Shown piece after piece: positions 6,732 through 12,183 of a stretch of DNA of 12,183 nucleotides. The position numbers were made by a program, and so were the translations under genes. Position 1 is the stretch's first letter, and each line of letters begins with the position of its first letter. Source of the stretch: CAZNQW01 sp964575225 (GTDB lineage Bacteria > Chloroflexota > Anaerolineae > JAAYZQ01); assembly GCA_964575225.1 (NCBI GenBank), contig CAZNQW010000111.1:1-12183 (forward strand), written 5' to 3'. The notes beneath the pieces were generated by a model. That model was not told where the DNA came from and made no database searches. It saw nothing but the letters and a program-made list of their open reading frames with translations.

Positions 6732-6964
6732 GTTCGTGGATCTTTGCTACTGTGGTTAGAAGCAAGACCTGACTGGGGAAAGATAGGCACGCCTACGTGG
6801 GTTTGGACTGTCGAAAGGCTCGGAATCACGCACACCCGGTTCATGCCTGCGGCGACAGATCATTCAAAGGGAAGCAGATTCGAGCGACCATTGATCGAGC
6901 GACGCTCGGACATACATCGAAAAGAAGCGGGCGATAGCATTTACGCCCGAAAAGTGAGAGCACT
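6732..6964 (+). promoter_or_regulatory. Long 5' leader (about 233 nt) of the response-regulator mRNA
   Basis: No recognised gene or riboswitch lies between the predicted start and ATG 6965. Visible structure: CTGTCG (6808-6813) with CGACAG (6853-6858); an interrupted palindrome CGAGCG-A-CGCTCG (6896-6908); direct repeats of CGAGCGAC at 6881 and 6896; and a hairpin CGGGCG/CGCCCG (6928-6949) ending 15 bases before the start codon, next to a poor Shine-Dalgarno. A 41-residue open frame from ATG 6843 ends in an ATGA overlap with the regulator start but has no visible ribosome site. The leader may control translation; that is inference. Confidence 0.4.
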
Positions 6965-7387
6965 ATGACAGCCGCCAAGATTCTGTGTATTGAAGACGAT
7001 CCGGACATGATCGACTACATCACGTTGATCTTGACGGGCGCTGGATACAATGTCCTTGGAGCGGACGGTGGGGCAGAGGGATTGAATCTGATGCGCCAGG
7101 AGATGCCCGACCTGGTCCTGCTCGACCTGATGATGCCCGAGATGAATGGCGCAGACGTTCTTTTGCAAAAACAACAAGACCCGCTCATTCGTGACATCCC
7201 GGTGATCGCATTGACCGCTATGGACGCGCCCTTTGATCAGGTGATGTGGCTGGCTCGTACAGAATTGGAGGATTTCATTGTAAAATCCAAGCTGCCTCGC
7301 CGCGAGCTGATCGCCCGCATTGAGGCAGTTCTCCAACGCCATCCTCCAACCCCGTCGCCCGAAGGGGATTCGCACGAATCGATCTAG
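6965..7387 (+). CDS. Single-domain response regulator (CheY-like receiver)
   Basis: A 140-residue cytoplasmic protein that is almost entirely one receiver domain (about 4-122) with a short unstructured tail and no DNA-binding or enzymatic output domain. The acidic pocket is E10-D11-D12, the phosphoacceptor is D54 in LLDLMMPEMNG, the switch Thr is T84 in VIALTA, and the conserved Lys is K107 in DFIVKSKL. The usual Lys-Pro pair is Lys-Ser here, a small departure from the family pattern. It would be phosphorylated by a histidine kinase, but none is in the window, so it is an orphan that may act through protein contacts. ATG 6965 is preceded by only a weak purine stretch (GTGAGAG). It has its own promoter and a long leader. 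Confidence 0.9.
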   Translation: MTAAKILCIEDDPDMIDYITLILTGAGYNVLGADGGAEGLNLMRQEMPDLVLLDLMMPEMNGADVLLQKQQDPLIRDIPVIALTAMDAPFDQVMWLARTELEDFIVKSKLPRRELIARIEAVLQRHPPTPSPEGDSHESI

Positions 7388-7456
7388 TCAAGCAGGGTTC
7401 GTCCCATAGACGCCTGGACGGCATCTGCGAAGGGCGTTCAAGACAGAGGCAGTGAC

Positions 7457-8038
7457 ATGATAGAATGGTCCTCTTGGCTTAACCCATTTGACTTTGTCAT
7501 TCTCCTGACGCTGCTGGTGGGCATTGGTCTGGGGTTTATGCGTGGGCTGGTACGCATGGCCTTGAGTTTGGCGGTGTTGTATATCGCCGTCGTGCTGGCA
7601 ATGACCTTCTATGTACCCGTGGGCCGATGGCTGGGTTACCTTTCGAGTTGGGCGCTGACGCAAAATACCAATCAAGCGCTGGCTTTTGTAGCCATCGTCA
7701 TTGTTGCGAGCGGTGCTCTCGCCTTTGTTCTCAGCCGCACCTATAAAAATACAGAACTGCCCGGCATACGCCACATCGACCAGTTGGGCGGGATGGTTTT
7801 TGGGCTGATACTCGCCATCGTGTGCGTGGGGCTATTTCTGATTGCTTTTGCTTTTGTCCTACGGACCACATCAGGTCAGATGCAGGGTAACCCCATCCAG
7901 GCGAACCTGCACCACTACTTTTCCACGTCGAGGCTGATCCCGGTCTTTTACCAAATCATGCCGGCGATGATTGCCACGTTGAAACCCTGGATGCCAAAGG
8001 GGCTGACCCCAGACATCCTAACGCTTCGGTTTTTGTAA
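7457..8038 (+). CDS. CvpA family membrane protein
   Basis: A 193-residue inner-membrane protein with four hydrophobic helices (about 12-32, 35-55, 75-92 and 110-135). The opening NPFDFVILLTLLVGIGLGFMRGLVR is the usual CvpA start: a helix, then Gly-rich turn and Arg-Gly. HIDQLGGMVFGLI is the second conserved patch. The family is named after the Escherichia coli colicin V production gene; its molecular function is unclear. In many Firmicutes and related bacteria a cvpA-like gene (yshB) sits just before mutS2, and the same pairing here, with 6 bp between the genes, supports the call. ATG 7457 has AGAGG at a 7-bp spacing. No clear promoter is visible in 7388-7456, so it may be read from the regulator's transcript. 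Confidence 0.8.
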   Translation: MIEWSSWLNPFDFVILLTLLVGIGLGFMRGLVRMALSLAVLYIAVVLAMTFYVPVGRWLGYLSSWALTQNTNQALAFVAIVIVASGALAFVLSRTYKNTELPGIRHIDQLGGMVFGLILAIVCVGLFLIAFAFVLRTTSGQMQGNPIQANLHHYFSTSRLIPVFYQIMPAMIATLKPWMPKGLTPDILTLRFL

Positions 8039-8044
8039 ACATCT

Positions 8045-10462
8045 ATGGATAGGAAACACCTCGCCACCCTCGAGTTTCCCCAGATTTTGACTCGGTTGGC
8101 ACAACACACATCGTTTTCCGCCGGCAGAGAGCTGGCTCTTGCCCTGGAGCCCTCGCCGGTATTTGTCGAAGTCGAACAGCGGCTGCAGGAAACGCGAGAA
8201 GCGCGCTACCTGCTCGACACCCAAGGCGGCCTCTCGTTGGGAGGCATCCACGACATTCGCCTCCTCGTCCGCGGAGCCGCCCGCGGCGCCATCTTGCAGC
8301 CTTCCGAACTCCTCAACATACACAGCACGTTGCGAGTAGCGCGGCGGGTGCGCCGGGTGCTGAGCAACCTTCAGGGCCAGGTGCCCTTGCTGGCCGATAC
8401 GGCTGCCCGCATTGAACCGTGCGAGGCGCTTGGGGAAGAGATCAACCGCTGTATCAATGAGCAGGGCGAGGTCGTCGATCATGCCAGCGTCAAGCTGGCC
8501 CGTGTGCGCCGCGAGATGCGCACGGTTCACGAGCGCCTGATGGATCGGCTCAATCGGATGATGACCAATTCCCGCTACATGCCCTACCTCCAAGAGGCCC
8601 TGATCACTCAGCGGGGGGGACGCTACGTCATACCCATCAAGGCCGATTTCAAGGGGCGCCTGCCCGGCATCGTGCACGACACATCCGCCAGCGGAGCCAC
8701 CCTCTTTGTGGAGCCTCTGGCTGCAGTCGAAATGGGCAATCAGTGGCGGCAGCTCCAGGTGGAGGAACAAAAGGAGGTCGAGCGCATCCTTGCCGAGCTG
8801 TCGGGCCGGGTGGCCAACCAGGCCGAAGAACTTGTGTGGACGGTGGATGCGCTGGCCCAGCTTGACCTTGCCTTTGCCAAGGCGCATTATGCCTTCGAGT
8901 TGGCGGCCACCGAACCTCGCCTGGTTCCCTTTGAAAAGAACCGATCGGGCCGGCATGGGGCACAGGGCCCTTCTTCCATGCCCAACCATCCAGGCTCGGC
9001 CCTCGATTTGCGCGAGGCGCGTCATCCCCTGCTGGATCCCAAGACGGTTGTGCCCATCGATGTCGGCATCGACAACGATTATTTTGTGCTGGTGCTTACC
9101 GGCCCCAACACCGGAGGCAAAACAGTCACGCTCAAAACCGTGGGATTGATGGCAGCCATGGCCCAGTCTGGTCTGCACCTGCCAGTGGCCGATGGATCCT
9201 CCCTGTCGGTGTTCGAGGGGATCTATGTCGACATCGGCGACGAACAATCGATCGAACAATCCCTGTCGACCTTCTCCTCTCACCTGACCAACATCGTCCG
9301 CATCCTCGATCGCGCCGATGAGCGCAGCCTGGTGTTGCTCGACGAGTTGGGCGCCGGCACCGATCCCGTGGAAGGGTCGGCCCTGGCGCGGGCCATCCTG
9401 CAGCACCTGCTGGAACGGCGAATCACGACGCTGGTGGCCACTCACTATTCGGAGCTAAAGGCCTTTGCCCACACCACACCCGGCGTGGAAAACGCGAGCC
9501 TCAAGTTCGATCTGGAGACACTTTCGCCCACCTATCACCTGCAAATCGGCTTGCCGGGTCGCAGCAACGCCTTTGCCATTGCGCAACGCCTGGGCCTGAG
9601 TTCGGTCATTGTCCGTGCAGCCCAAGCCATGGTATCGCCCGAAGAGCAGCAGACAGAATTGCTCCTCAGCGAGATCCAAGAAGCGCACCGGCAGGCCATG
9701 GTCGACCGCGATGAGGCCCGGCTTAGTCAGATCAAGTTGGCGGAACAGGAACACAAGCTATCGGCGCATCTGGCGAGCATCGAGGCGGAACGGGCGGCCA
9801 TTTTGCGAGAGGCGCGAGCCGAAGCCCGGAGCGAACTGGAAAACCTGCGCCAGCAATTCGCCCAATTGCGCGACGAGGCGGAGGAGGCCGCGCCCCAGGC
9901 CTCCCTGACCCAGCAATGGTTGGAGCAAGCGCGCGCCCGTTTGGCCGAAACGGAGAAAAAGCTGGTTCCTCCACCCCCACCCCCGGCCCCCGCCGAGCCC
10001 CAGCGACTTCCCGGCGAGATTCGAGTCGGAGACACAGTCTGGATCGCCGGTTTGAACACCACCGGCGAAGTGACGGGGCTGGATGGCGACAGCGCCGAGG
10101 TCCAGGTGGGCAGCTTTGGCGTCCGTGTGAGCAAGGGCGATTTGGAGCGTCGCGCCCGCGGCGAAGCATTGACGCCCGAGGCACCGGTATCCCTGAAAGG
10201 TCTGCCTTTCTCGCCAGGGGTAGAGCTGGATCTGCGTGGGCAACGGGTAGAAGAGGTGCTGCCTCAGTTGGACAAATACCTGGACGACGCCTTTTTAGCA
10301 GGCCTGCCCTTTGTACGCATTGTCCATGGCAAGGGTACCGGGGCACTGCGGCAGGCGGTGCGCCAACAACTGCGCGCCCACCCCCTGGTCAAATCCTTCC
10401 GCTCAGGCGAAGACGGAGAGGGAGGCACAGGAGTGACCGTCGCTTATCTCGAAGGCGATTGA
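8045..10462 (+). CDS. mutS2: Endonuclease MutS2
   Basis: An 805-residue cytoplasmic ATPase of the MutS family lacking the mismatch-recognition domains. The start (KHLATLEFPQIL) is characteristic of MutS2. Core and clamp region: about 20-330. Walker A is GPNTGGKT (353-360), Walker B is LVLLDELGAGTD with D433-E434, and the signature loop and ATHYSELK follow. A long coiled coil spans about 525-635, then a proline-rich linker (about 642-650), a KOW-like domain, and a C-terminal Smr nuclease domain with LDLRG (D729) and HGKGTG (H761). Length is typical (about 780-800). MutS2 suppresses homologous recombination in some bacteria; in Bacillus subtilis it rescues collided ribosomes. The gene follows cvpA by 6 bp and has no visible Shine-Dalgarno, so translation probably depends on coupling. 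All motifs are intact. Confidence 0.97.
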   Translation: MDRKHLATLEFPQILTRLAQHTSFSAGRELALALEPSPVFVEVEQRLQETREARYLLDTQGGLSLGGIHDIRLLVRGAARGAILQPSELLNIHSTLRVARRVRRVLSNLQGQVPLLADTAARIEPCEALGEEINRCINEQGEVVDHASVKLARVRREMRTVHERLMDRLNRMMTNSRYMPYLQEALITQRGGRYVIPIKADFKGRLPGIVHDTSASGATLFVEPLAAVEMGNQWRQLQVEEQKEVERILAELSGRVANQAEELVWTVDALAQLDLAFAKAHYAFELAATEPRLVPFEKNRSGRHGAQGPSSMPNHPGSALDLREARHPLLDPKTVVPIDVGIDNDYFVLVLTGPNTGGKTVTLKTVGLMAAMAQSGLHLPVADGSSLSVFEGIYVDIGDEQSIEQSLSTFSSHLTNIVRILDRADERSLVLLDELGAGTDPVEGSALARAILQHLLERRITTLVATHYSELKAFAHTTPGVENASLKFDLETLSPTYHLQIGLPGRSNAFAIAQRLGLSSVIVRAAQAMVSPEEQQTELLLSEIQEAHRQAMVDRDEARLSQIKLAEQEHKLSAHLASIEAERAAILREARAEARSELENLRQQFAQLRDEAEEAAPQASLTQQWLEQARARLAETEKKLVPPPPPPAPAEPQRLPGEIRVGDTVWIAGLNTTGEVTGLDGDSAEVQVGSFGVRVSKGDLERRARGEALTPEAPVSLKGLPFSPGVELDLRGQRVEEVLPQLDKYLDDAFLAGLPFVRIVHGKGTGALRQAVRQQLRAHPLVKSFRSGEDGEGGTGVTVAYLEGD

Positions 10463-10468
10463 TGTAAG

Positions 10469-10485
10469 AGCCGCCTCCGGCTTTG
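10469..10485 (+). terminator. Weak hairpin after mutS2
   Basis: AGCCG-CCTC-CGGCT followed by TTTG, starting 7 bp after the mutS2 stop. A 5-bp stem with a three-T tail is a poor terminator, and its end overlaps the next -35 box. Some read-through into rpsU is likely. Confidence 0.35.
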
Positions 10486-10511
10486 ACGCCAGATGGAGAA
10501 TCTGTTATAAT
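10483..10511 (+). promoter_or_regulatory. Strong sigma-70 promoter upstream of the structured RNA and rpsU
   Basis: TTGACG (10483-10488), 17-bp spacer, perfect TATAAT (10506-10511). The predicted start is near 10518. It lies about 310 nt before the rpsU start and directly before the structured RNA segment. Confidence 0.88.
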
Positions 10512-10517
10512 GTGTGT

Positions 10518-10773
10518 GCCAACTGCGCTTGGGTAAATGGCGGACACCAACCAGAGGCGAATTGGGAATCATCGTGGTTCCAGTCGAGGAGAATGGTCGC
10601 CATGTAGACATGCAGATGCCCGCTGGGTGTCCCTTCAGTTTGTAGAGCAGGTTTTTCTGCCATGAGGGTCTGGACAAAGTGAAGATAGGACACCCGAGCT
10701 ACAGGTTATGGGCCAGAGCTTTTATCCGGCTGTTACCTAGCTTTTGTGGGTGGGCATGCCGGATTTTGCTTTT
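10518..10773 (+). ncRNA. Structured RNA of about 250 nt between promoter and terminator-like hairpin; leader of rpsU or a separate small RNA
   Basis: No protein-coding gene is convincing here, but the transcript folds well by eye. The largest hairpin (10622-10699) pairs GGGTGTCC with GGACACCC, CTTCA with TGAAG, TTTGT with ACAAA and GCT with AGC: 21 bp with one G-G mismatch and two small bulges. Upstream, ATGGCG (10537-10542) pairs CGCCAT (10598-10603) around an inner hairpin GGAATCA/TGGTTCC (10565-10581). GGACACC (10542-10548) could instead pair GGTGTCC (10626-10632), giving mutually exclusive folds. A terminator-like stem closes it at 10724-10764. I do not recognise tmRNA, 6S, RNase P, SRP RNA, T-box or a named riboswitch. 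It could be a bS21/IF-1 autoregulatory leader or an independent small RNA. Confidence 0.5.
10724..10773 (+). terminator. Terminator-like hairpin 5' of rpsU
   Basis: ATCCGGC (10724-10730) pairs perfectly with GCCGGAT (10758-10764), followed by TTTTGCTTTT. The loop is 27 nt and can pair partly within itself. Its position, about 65 bp before rpsU, fits either the 3' end of a small RNA or an attenuator controlling rpsU-infA-carD. Confidence 0.5.
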
Positions 10774-10798
10774 CTAGAGAGCGCAGTGCAAAGAAATC

Positions 10799-10824
10799 AA
10801 GACCAGGAAGGGGGTGGGTCTTTT
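10799..10824 (+). promoter_or_regulatory. Hairpin enclosing the rpsU Shine-Dalgarno
   Basis: AAGACC (10799-10804) pairs GGTCTT (10817-10822), leaving the purine-rich ribosome site AGGAAGGGGG in the 12-nt loop and TTTT after the stem. The start codon follows at 10829. The arrangement could modulate ribosome access or be bound by a translation-block protein. The pairing is seen; the role is inferred. Confidence 0.4.
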
Positions 10825-10828
10825 GGCA

Positions 10829-11035
10829 ATGGTGAGCTTGAGGGAGGGCGAGTCGCAGGAAGCGTTGCTCAAGCGATTCCGAAAAGAAGTCATGAAGGAA
10901 CGCATCCTGAGCGAAGCGCGGCGGAAACGATGGTACATCTCGCCGAGCGAAATGCGCAGGATTCAGAAGCAGCGTGCGATTCGCCGGGCTCGACGCCGGC
11001 AGCGGCAGCGAGACGCGCGGCAGAAATCCCACTAG
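10829..11035 (+). CDS. rpsU: 30S ribosomal protein bS21
   Basis: A 68-residue, very basic protein. LREGESQEALLKRFRKEV matches the bS21 N-terminus, followed by a helix ILSEARRKRWYISPSEMRR and an Arg/Lys-rich tail that contacts 16S rRNA. bS21 sits on the small subunit platform near the anti-Shine-Dalgarno and helps initiation on structured mRNAs. Length is normal (about 60-70). ATG 10829 gives the family-like start (MVSLREGES). A TTG at 10823 is 7-8 bp from the GGGGG part of the ribosome site and would add two residues, so the start is slightly uncertain. It is first in a close cluster with infA (24-bp gap) and carD, downstream of a strong promoter and structured leader. Confidence 0.93.
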   Translation: MVSLREGESQEALLKRFRKEVMKERILSEARRKRWYISPSEMRRIQKQRAIRRARRRQRQRDARQKSH

Positions 11036-11059
11036 CGAGACTCGCGAAAGGAGGATCCC

Positions 11060-11305
11060 TTGGCCAAAGAAAAGGACAAGATCGAACTGCAAGGGACGAT
11101 CGTAGACTGCTTGCCGGGTACTCAGTTCAAGGTACGGCTGGACAATGATCACGAAGTGCTGGCCTATCTTTCGGGCAAAATGCGTAGGTACTATATTCGC
11201 GTATTGCTTGGGGACCGGGTGCTGGTTGAGCTTTCACCATACGATTTGACCCGAGGCAGAATCACCTATCGGTACAAAAAGCAGCCCTCGACGACGCCCG
11301 GATAG
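11060..11305 (+). CDS. infA: Translation initiation factor IF-1
   Basis: An 81-residue S1/OB-fold protein: KIELQGTIVDCLPGTQFKVRLDNDHEVLAYLSGKMRRYYIRVLLGDRVLVELSPYDLTRGRITYRY is the IF-1 pattern, with the SGKMRR and GDRV blocks in place. IF-1 binds the ribosomal A site and, with IF-2 and IF-3, controls start-codon selection. The start is TTG at 11060, supported by a near-perfect AAAGGAGG (11047-11054) 5 bp upstream and by the family-standard MAKE opening. In many bacteria infA lies in the large ribosomal-protein operon; here it is between rpsU and carD. It has a short non-conserved tail (QPSTTPG). Confidence 0.96.
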   Translation: MAKEKDKIELQGTIVDCLPGTQFKVRLDNDHEVLAYLSGKMRRYYIRVLLGDRVLVELSPYDLTRGRITYRYKKQPSTTPG

Positions 11306-11315
11306 GGATATCGGC

Positions 11316-11345
11316 GCTCTCTCGGCTCGGATGGGTGGAGAGAGC
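11316..11345 (+). repeat. Hairpin in the infA-carD gap
   Basis: GCTCTCTC (11316-11323) pairs perfectly with GAGAGAGC (11338-11345) around a 14-nt loop. No T-run follows, so it is not a terminator. It ends a few bases before the AAAGGG ribosome site of carD and may stabilise or process the mRNA. Confidence 0.5.
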
Positions 11346-11361
11346 CCAGAAAGGGCCAACG

Positions 11362-11856
11362 ATGTTCTCAGCCGGGGATAAAATCGTTCACCCCGGGTAT
11401 GGGCCTGGTGTCATCCGGTGTATCGAACGCCGCCAGATCCTGGAAGAAGAAAAACAATACTATATCATCGATATGATGACTGGGGGCGGCACCCTGATGA
11501 CCCCCGTAACCAAGGCGAACGAGATTGGGTTGCGTTCAGCTATCAGCCGGGCAAAGGCCATGGCCCTGTTGCAGATGCTCAAAGAAGATCCCAGGCCTTT
11601 GCCGGGCGATTTCAAGGAACGCCAGACCGGTGTGCAAGAGCGCCTGAACGAAGGCGACATCTTTACATCGGCCAGAGTCATTCGGGATCTGGCCTGGCAC
11701 GGCCAAAAACGCGGTCTCACCAAACGGGACCAGCAGCTAAAAGAAAAAGCTGAGGAACTGGTAGCCGGAGAGTTGGCGTTGGTCAAAGGGATTCAACTCA
11801 AGGAAGCACTGGAACAAGTCGAAGCTGTCCTTGTGGCAGCCATGAACGGCGGATAG
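11362..11856 (+). CDS. carD: CarD/CdnL-family RNA polymerase-binding regulator
   Basis: A 164-residue protein. The N-terminal Tudor-like RNA-polymerase-interacting domain (1-60) begins MFSAGDKIVHPGYGPGVI, with YYIIDMMTGGGTLMTPV. The C-terminal helical DNA-binding domain (about 65-160) contains AISRAKAMALLQML, RVIRDLAWHGQKRGLTKRDQQL and a final KEALEQVEAVL. Family members bind the beta subunit and stabilise the open promoter complex, notably at rRNA promoters in mycobacteria. The frame is open 9 codons further upstream, but ATG 11362 has AAAGGG about 7 bp before it and matches the family start. It closes the rpsU-infA cluster, so RNA polymerase and ribosome supply may be adjusted together. A strong terminator lies 117 bp downstream; the stop codon overlaps a small hairpin (AGGTCG/CGACCT, 11855-11869). 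Confidence 0.9.
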   Translation: MFSAGDKIVHPGYGPGVIRCIERRQILEEEKQYYIIDMMTGGGTLMTPVTKANEIGLRSAISRAKAMALLQMLKEDPRPLPGDFKERQTGVQERLNEGDIFTSARVIRDLAWHGQKRGLTKRDQQLKEKAEELVAGELALVKGIQLKEALEQVEAVLVAAMNGG

Positions 11857-11973
11857 GTCGGAACGACCTCTCCCAATCTCCTTCTGGGATATTGTGCCTT
11901 TGTTGATTCAGCGGAAAACGCCCATGAATCGCAGATCGTGTGGATCGAGAAGGGCCTGAGAGCAAAGAGTAGG

Positions 11974-12008
11974 AAAAAGCCACCCGGGTTGCGGGTGGCT
12001 TTTTTTTC
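11974..12008. terminator. Bidirectional Rho-independent terminator after carD
   Basis: A 13-bp stem, AAAAAGCCACCCG (11974-11986) with CGGGTGGCTTTTT (11992-12004), GGTTG loop and a run of eight T. The A-run on the left makes it work in both directions, as expected between convergent genes: carD from the left and the minus-strand frame at 12045 from the right. Confidence 0.95.
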
Positions 12009-12044
12009 TTGTGGCATTCAGGCCATTCGACGGCCGCACAGCGC

Positions 12045-12182
12045 CTAGTCAAAGGCCTTGCGCCAATCTCCGTGCCGTCCCAATTGCCGACCCAACTCGT
12101 AATAGTAGCCGCCTACATAGGCCAAGAGTGCGTAGACCGATGAAATCGTCCACGTGTTCCGACCATGCCGTCCACTCGTCGG
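12045..12182 (-). CDS. C-terminal end of an unidentified protein (partial)
   Basis: On the minus strand a frame open from the window edge runs 45 codons to a TAG at 12047-12045. It contains SSVYALLAYVGGYYYELG and ends GDWRKAFD. The aromatic, mildly hydrophobic stretch could be a membrane helix or packed core, but I do not recognise the family. Support is the convergent placement behind a bidirectional terminator (stop to stem about 40 bp). A second minus-strand frame is also open over this short distance, so the frame choice is uncertain. Confidence 0.4.
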   Translation of the reverse strand, partial: PTSGRHGRNTWTISSVYALLAYVGGYYYELGRQLGRHGDWRKAFD

Positions 12183-12183
12183 A

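Noticed and set aside
6630..6964. Known riboswitch or T-box in the long leader
   Set aside because: No conserved core of a riboswitch class that I know is visible; only generic complementary segments.
8018..9445. 475-codon open frame on the minus strand
   Set aside because: It lies wholly opposite mutS2, whose motifs are all intact. The translation is His/Gly/Gln-rich with no recognisable domain, a typical shadow in GC-rich DNA.
10518..10773. tmRNA, RNase P RNA, 6S RNA or SRP RNA
   Set aside because: The expected conserved cores and end pairing of these RNAs are not present by eye; a covariance search would settle it.
1..12183. CRISPR array, defence island, prophage, tRNA or rRNA
   Set aside because: No regularly spaced repeats, cas or phage genes, or tRNA-like folds were seen on either strand.

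Overview
The window looks like the end of a GC-rich bacterial contig from an Illumina assembly. Bases 1-47 are not genomic: they match the tail of the P5 adapter, an 8-base i5 index and the complete TruSeq read-1 priming site, and real sequence starts inside a cold-shock gene. The gene set is ordinary free-living bacterial: MutS2 with CvpA, bS21, IF-1, CarD, a PrsW-type protease and a PMT-type glycosyltransferase. The protein style, notably the HPDER glycosyltransferase, CarD beside bS21/IF-1 and the methyltransferase N-terminus, suggests a member of the Chloroflexota. That is a soft inference from memory; no marker gene here settles it.

Layout. 48-333: 3' part of a cold-shock protein gene and its terminator (+). 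405-4544: three minus-strand genes. A SAM methyltransferase gene overlaps a GT-C membrane glycosyltransferase gene by GTGA, both read from a TTGACA/17/TATCCT promoter; they are followed by a GlcD-type FAD oxidase with its own promoter. 4554-4725: a 154-bp non-autonomous transposon (MITE) with 12-bp inverted repeats, two perfect 10-bp internal hairpins and a 9-bp target duplication, sitting between two divergent methyltransferase genes. 4744-6698: a perfect-consensus promoter, a second methyltransferase, a PrsW-family protease and a terminator. 6697-7387: a promoter, a roughly 230-nt leader and a single-domain response regulator. 7457-10462: CvpA and MutS2. 10483-12008: a strong promoter, a roughly 250-nt structured RNA, then rpsU-infA-carD and a bidirectional terminator. 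12045-12182: the C-terminal end of an unknown convergent gene.

How it works together. The plus-strand right half is a growth and translation block: MutS2 (ribosome rescue or recombination control), bS21, IF-1 and CarD, with a structured leader that could coordinate the last three. The left half is surface and lipid-carrier glycosylation plus small-molecule methylation, with an unrelated oxidase. I find no defence system, CRISPR array, tRNA or rRNA. The most unusual items are the structured RNA before rpsU, the MITE in the divergent promoter region and the adapter at the contig end. Every start codon call was tested against Shine-Dalgarno spacing and nearby promoters.
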